Assembly: GCA_963748075.1 (NCBI GenBank)
Contig: CAVVHQ010000049.1
Location: 1 to 64,000, forward strand
Direction: 5' to 3'
Length of the DNA: 64,000 bases
Source: VRUE01 sp963748075
Lineage (GTDB): Bacteria > Actinomycetota > Thermoleophilia > Solirubrobacterales > 70-9
The notes beneath the pieces are model-generated. The model did no database searches and was not told where the DNA came from. It worked only from the letters and a program-made list of their open reading frames with translations. Positions 60,572 through 64,000 of this stretch are shown piece after piece. The translations under genes were made by a program, and so were the position numbers. Position 1 is the first letter of the stretch, and each line of letters opens with the position of its first letter.

Positions 60572-62170
60572 CTAAAAGAGCGACATGCCCGGGGCCACCG
60601 GGACTTCGATCAGCTCCGGCTTCGAGGAGGCGAGCGCCCGCGCCAGCGCCTCAGCCACCTCGTCGCGGCCCGTCGCCCGCTGCGACTCGACTCCGTAGCC
60701 CGCCGCGACCGCGGCGACGTCGAGCCCCGGCAGGTCGAGGCCGGGCGCCCCCTGCACCGACTCGACTTCGGCGAACCACTTGAGGATCGCGTACTCGTCA
60801 TTGCGGAGGACGAGGAAGGTGACCGGTACGCCGTAGGCGGCGGCGGTCCAGAAGGCGGTGACCGCGTACTGGACCGAGCCCTCGCCGACCACGCAGACCA
60901 CCGGGCGGTCCGGCTGGGCGAGCTGCACCCCGACCGCCGCGGCGAGACCGAAGCCGAGCCCGCCGCCGGCGGTGAAGTAGTAGCTGCCGGGCCGCGAGAC
61001 TCGCAGCTGGTTGCGCAGCGCCAGCGTGCTCGCCGGCGACTCGAGGACGACGATCCCGTCCTCGGGGAAGACCTCGGCCAGGGCGGAGTGGACGGTGGAG
61101 GAGTCGAGCGGCTCGCTGGGGGGGATTTCCTGCGGGCCCTGGTTCGGCTCCGGCGCCGGGCGCGAGGACTCCGGCGCCGCCTCCAGCAGCGCCTCCAGGG
61201 TCAGCTTCACGTCGGCGACGATCGCCTCGCCCATCGGGGCGCGGACGGCCTCGTCGGGGTCGCTGGTGATCGCGACCAGCTCCGCCCCCTCCGGCAGCAG
61301 CCGGCCTGGGATGTGCGGGTAGTAGGGGAAGACCGAGCTGCCGGCGACGAGGATCAGGTCGTGGCCCTCGAGCGTCTGCGCGACCGGTCCGATCGCCGGT
61401 GGAAGCACGCCGCGGAAGTTCGGGTGGCTCTCGGGGAAGCCGAGCTTGCCGCCGCCGGGCGCCGGAGTCGCCCAGACCGGCAGCCGCTGCCGCTCGGCCA
61501 GCGCCACCGCGGCGTCCCAGCCTCCGCTGGCGTCGATGTCGGGACCGGCGACCAGGACCGGGTTGGCGGCCGAGTCGAGCCGCTCGGCCAGCGCCCTCAC
61601 CGCCTCCGGGTCGGCGGTCGCACGGCCCGTCACCCGGCGCGAGATCGCCTCGAGGGCATCGCCCTCGTCGACCTCGGCGTACCAGTCGTCCATCGGCACG
61701 GAGACGAAGACCGGGCCCTGCGGCGGCAGCGAGGCGAGGTGGATTCCGCGGCCGAGGGCGAGCGGCACGTCCTCGGCGCGCGGCGGCTCGTAGGACCACT
61801 TGACCAGCGAGTACGGCATCAGAGCCGCGTCGCGGTTGGTCAGGTTCGCCTGCAGGGTCATCTGCGCCCGCGTCTGCTGGCCGGCGGTGACCAGCAGCGG
61901 CGTGTGGTTGGACTGTGCGTTGAAGATTGCCCCCATCGCGTTGCCCACCCCCGGCGCCGTGTGCAGGTTGGCGATCGCCGCGCGGCGCGAGGCCTGCGCG
62001 AAGCCGTCCGCCATCCCGACCACGACCGCCTCCTGGAGGCCGAGCACGAAGCGGAAATCGCCCGGGAAGTCGGCCAGCATCGGCAGCTCGGTCGAGCCGG
62101 GGTTGCCGAAGATCGTGGTCATCCCGCGAGCCCGGAAGAGGTCGAAGCTGGCGTCGCGAACGGTCGGCAT
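60572..62170 (-). CDS. Benzoylformate decarboxylase-like ThDP enzyme
   Basis: This 532-residue ThDP enzyme has FGNPGSTELPMLADFPGDFR, NLHTAPGVGNAMGA (catalytic His), LVKWSYEPPRAEDVP, PESHPNFRGVLPP (second His) and PGSYYFTAGGGLGFGLAAAV. The GDG-type motif is replaced by VVGEGSVQYAVTAFWTAAAY, with Glu for the metal Asp. LRNDEYAILKWFAEVE and APGLDLPGLDVAAVA complete it. The pattern is that of MdlC in mandelate degradation, which converts benzoylformate to benzaldehyde. Other 2-ketoacids remain possible. ATG 62170 (MPTVRDASFDLFRARG) is preferred. Confidence 0.83.
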   Translation of the reverse strand: MPTVRDASFDLFRARGMTTIFGNPGSTELPMLADFPGDFRFVLGLQEAVVVGMADGFAQASRRAAIANLHTAPGVGNAMGAIFNAQSNHTPLLVTAGQQTRAQMTLQANLTNRDAALMPYSLVKWSYEPPRAEDVPLALGRGIHLASLPPQGPVFVSVPMDDWYAEVDEGDALEAISRRVTGRATADPEAVRALAERLDSAANPVLVAGPDIDASGGWDAAVALAERQRLPVWATPAPGGGKLGFPESHPNFRGVLPPAIGPVAQTLEGHDLILVAGSSVFPYYPHIPGRLLPEGAELVAITSDPDEAVRAPMGEAIVADVKLTLEALLEAAPESSRPAPEPNQGPQEIPPSEPLDSSTVHSALAEVFPEDGIVVLESPASTLALRNQLRVSRPGSYYFTAGGGLGFGLAAAVGVQLAQPDRPVVCVVGEGSVQYAVTAFWTAAAYGVPVTFLVLRNDEYAILKWFAEVESVQGAPGLDLPGLDVAAVAAGYGVESQRATGRDEVAEALARALASSKPELIEVPVAPGMSLF

Positions 62171-62234
62171 CGGGAATGCAACCTTATCCTTGCGCGGCTC
62201 AAGGCGGTCCCCGGTCGCGGTCGATAACGGAGGC

Positions 62235-62858
62235 ATGCGACGCCTGGCGACCTTCCTAGCGGCAGCCGCGCTGCTGGCCTCCCTCCCGGCGGCGGCGCAG
62301 GGCGCGGCGGCGCCGACCCGGATCGTCCACGCGAGCGGGCGGATCGTGCCGATCCCCGCCGCGATCCCACACGAAGCAGGCGACATGGTCGACCGCCGCA
62401 TCGTGCCCGACCTGCGCTGGATCGCCGCCCGCTTCCCGATCTACGTCACCGACGGCTACTCGGGACCGTTGCCGGACGGCGCCCGGGTCGGCTGCCACGG
62501 CTGTCACGTGAGGCGCTCGGACCACTACAACGGCCTCGCGGTCGACATCGTGCCGCTGCGCTGGAGCGACCGGTGCGACCGCAACTGGCGCGGAATCACC
62601 CGCCTCGCCCGCTGGGCCGAGCCGCGCCAGAACCGCCCCCGGCCGCCCTTCCGCTGGGTCGGCTACGACGGCGATGCCGGTCACGGCTGCGGCAACCACC
62701 TGCACCTCTCCTGGGAACACGCCGCCGCCCCGCAGTTCCAGCTCGCCGAATGGGTCGAGGTCTTCCCGGTGCGCGGCCCGGTCGGGACTGCGCAACCGCC
62801 GCAGCACCCGGGCGGGCCGCGGGGGGCGCGCAGCCGAGCACGCCGCCTGCCGGAGTGA
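62235..62858 (+). CDS. Secreted M15-like peptidase-fold protein
   Basis: This 207-residue protein has a signal peptide (RRLATFLAAAALLASLPAAA). The domain has RRSDHYNGLAVDIVPLRW and GHGCGNHLHLSWEH, the His-Asp and His pattern of M15/LAS-type D-Ala-D-Ala carboxypeptidases. A Cys pair (GCHGCHVRR) is unusual. In the annotated frame it ends ARSRARRLPE. The other frame, after a G-run at about 62820, continues as a PPAGPQGG-rich tail to 62971, so one base may be missing or extra there. Cell-wall location is inferred. Confidence 0.65.
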   Translation: MRRLATFLAAAALLASLPAAAQGAAAPTRIVHASGRIVPIPAAIPHEAGDMVDRRIVPDLRWIAARFPIYVTDGYSGPLPDGARVGCHGCHVRRSDHYNGLAVDIVPLRWSDRCDRNWRGITRLARWAEPRQNRPRPPFRWVGYDGDAGHGCGNHLHLSWEHAAAPQFQLAEWVEVFPVRGPVGTAQPPQHPGGPRGARSRARRLPE

Positions 62859-62860
62859 CC

Positions 62861-62926
62861 CCGCCGGCAGGCCCGCAGGGCGGCAGCGAGCCCGGTCCGG
62901 CGCCGCCGGCGGGCCCGCAGGGCGGC
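62861..62926 (+). repeat. Two direct copies of a PPAGPQGG-coding repeat
   Basis: CCGCCGGCAGGCCCGCAGGG at 62861 and CCGCCGGCGGGCCCGCAGGG at 62903 repeat with 42-bp spacing. Read in the frame that ends at 62971 they encode PPAGPQGG twice, suggesting a wall-spanning tail of the preceding peptidase-like protein. From 62972 to 63062 only intergenic DNA is seen. Confidence 0.5.
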
Positions 62927-63062
62927 ATCTCGAGCGCCCGGTCCGGCGGCGTCTCCCCACGCGGCGACTGAGCCACCCGCGGAGCCACATGCCAAACGAT
63001 GAAGGATTCTGGGTACTCCAGACCCCCAAATCCTTCAACAAGCCTGGGCAGGTCTCCATAGG

Positions 63063-63542
63063 ATGCGGCGGATGCGCCGCGTCCTTGCACTTACCGTCCT
63101 TGCGGGCGGCCTGATTGCCGCCGGCTGCGGCTCGCCGAGCGACACGACCCCGGTCGCCTGCCTGAGCGGCGCCAACTCCTACCTGCGCGCCCTCGAAGAT
63201 GCGCCCGGGCCAGTCGAGCTGGCCGGTGAGACGCCGATCTCCGACTGCGTGGCCGAAAACCAGAAGGGCGGCGATCTGGCGACGGTCGGCGAGGCGATGG
63301 TGACGGCGGCGACCAGGCTCAACGCCGAAGCCCGCGCCAGGCCGGGCGGCGCCGCCAACCTGCGGCTCGGCTACCTGCTGGGGGCGGCCGAGCGCGGCGC
63401 CGAGGGCAGCGAAGGCATCCACACGGAGCTGATCCGCCGGCTCGTCGCGGCGGCCCGCTACAGCCCCGACAACCGGCCGTTGCCGGCGGCGTTCTATCGG
63501 GCATATCGGTCCGGATACGCTGCCGGTCAGAAGAACGGCTGA
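63063..63542 (+). CDS. Putative lipoprotein
   Basis: This 159-residue protein starts MRRMRRVLALTVLAGGLIAA, with lipobox LIAAGC (Cys at about residue 22). The mature part is helical, with two cysteines (VACLSGANSYLRALEDAPGP; ISDCVAENQKGGDLATVGEA), a central AATRLNAEARARPGGAANLR and a C-terminal IRRLVAAARYSPDNRPLPAA, FYRAYRSGYAAGQKNG. Lipid anchoring on the outer face of the membrane is expected. No family is recognised. It precedes fumC by 54 bp; the two need not be linked functionally. Confidence 0.65.
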   Translation: MRRMRRVLALTVLAGGLIAAGCGSPSDTTPVACLSGANSYLRALEDAPGPVELAGETPISDCVAENQKGGDLATVGEAMVTAATRLNAEARARPGGAANLRLGYLLGAAERGAEGSEGIHTELIRRLVAAARYSPDNRPLPAAFYRAYRSGYAAGQKNG

Positions 63543-63595
63543 ACTACGAGTGGCCCAGCTGCCCCGGTTTGCAGCGGCCCCGATCGAGGAGACAA

Positions 63596-64000
<405 letters not shown>

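Overview
The window is a very GC-rich actinobacterial chromosome segment. A lineage within Thermoleophilia/Solirubrobacterales is likely. This is inferred from several gene types: small secreted proteins built from NSVTTxKIANNAV-like repeats, a fused E2-E1 2-oxoglutarate dehydrogenase, a decaprenyl-phosphate phosphoribosyltransferase-type UbiA protein, a cyclic-di-AMP riboswitch ahead of an NlpC/P60-like hydrolase, and propionyl-CoA carboxylase with methylmalonyl-CoA mutase. No rRNA, tRNA, phage structural gene, transposase or CRISPR array was seen.

Layout. 1-1.7 kb holds two toxin-antitoxin modules, XRE/nucleotidyltransferase (toxin frameshifted) and VapBC. 1.7-6.9 kb holds three related repeat proteins (two broken), a frameshifted phosphotransferase and a histidine kinase/receiver pair. 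7-12.7 kb has a DEAD-box helicase, quinone oxidoreductase, PfkB sugar kinase, citrate synthase and two unknown proteins. 12.7-17.9 kb has a polysaccharide deacetylase, UbiA, and a two-component system next to a secreted protein. 17.9-23.5 kb has an FAD-linked oxidase, an AlbA_2/Schlafen-type ATPase and a two-domain acyl reductase. 23.6-31.2 kb has the fused 2-oxoglutarate dehydrogenase, a probable non-coding RNA and aconitase. 31.5-38.8 kb has an SDR, the riboswitch with its hydrolase, PccB, a hairpin-bounded AbiEi/DUF559 cassette, methylmalonyl-CoA mutase and a UDP-glucuronate decarboxylase. 39-47 kb has a sigma factor fused to a zinc-finger/membrane tail and coupled to a secreted protein, an SOS-box gene, an inositol-phosphatase and a helicase-nuclease. 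47-57 kb has PAC2, two half-length TauE proteins, OtsB, an amidohydrolase, PolX, thioredoxin, a tautomerase and IleS. 57-64 kb has an SDR, a GlcD-GlcF-type oxidase, a benzoylformate-decarboxylase-like enzyme, two exported proteins and the start of fumC.

Metabolically, citrate synthase, aconitase, 2-oxoglutarate dehydrogenase and fumarase cover much of the TCA cycle. PccB and the mutase feed propionyl-CoA into it as succinyl-CoA.

The most unusual content is a set of dispersed repeats, named here by letter. A: six imperfect palindromes sharing GGGTCCTGTCG, two of them read through in frame inside protein genes. B: two palindromes, both inside FAD-oxidase genes. C: one palindrome inside ileS. 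D: two 113-bp elements with 20-bp inverted ends between convergent genes. E: two elements of about 230 bp with compensatory stem changes, probably structured RNA. F: four leader repeats placed directly before start codons, some forming short leader ORFs that touch the downstream start. R: four hairpins, two of which exactly bound an AbiEi/DUF559 nuclease gene. One-base frameshifts cluster in accessory genes, while the long core genes are clean.
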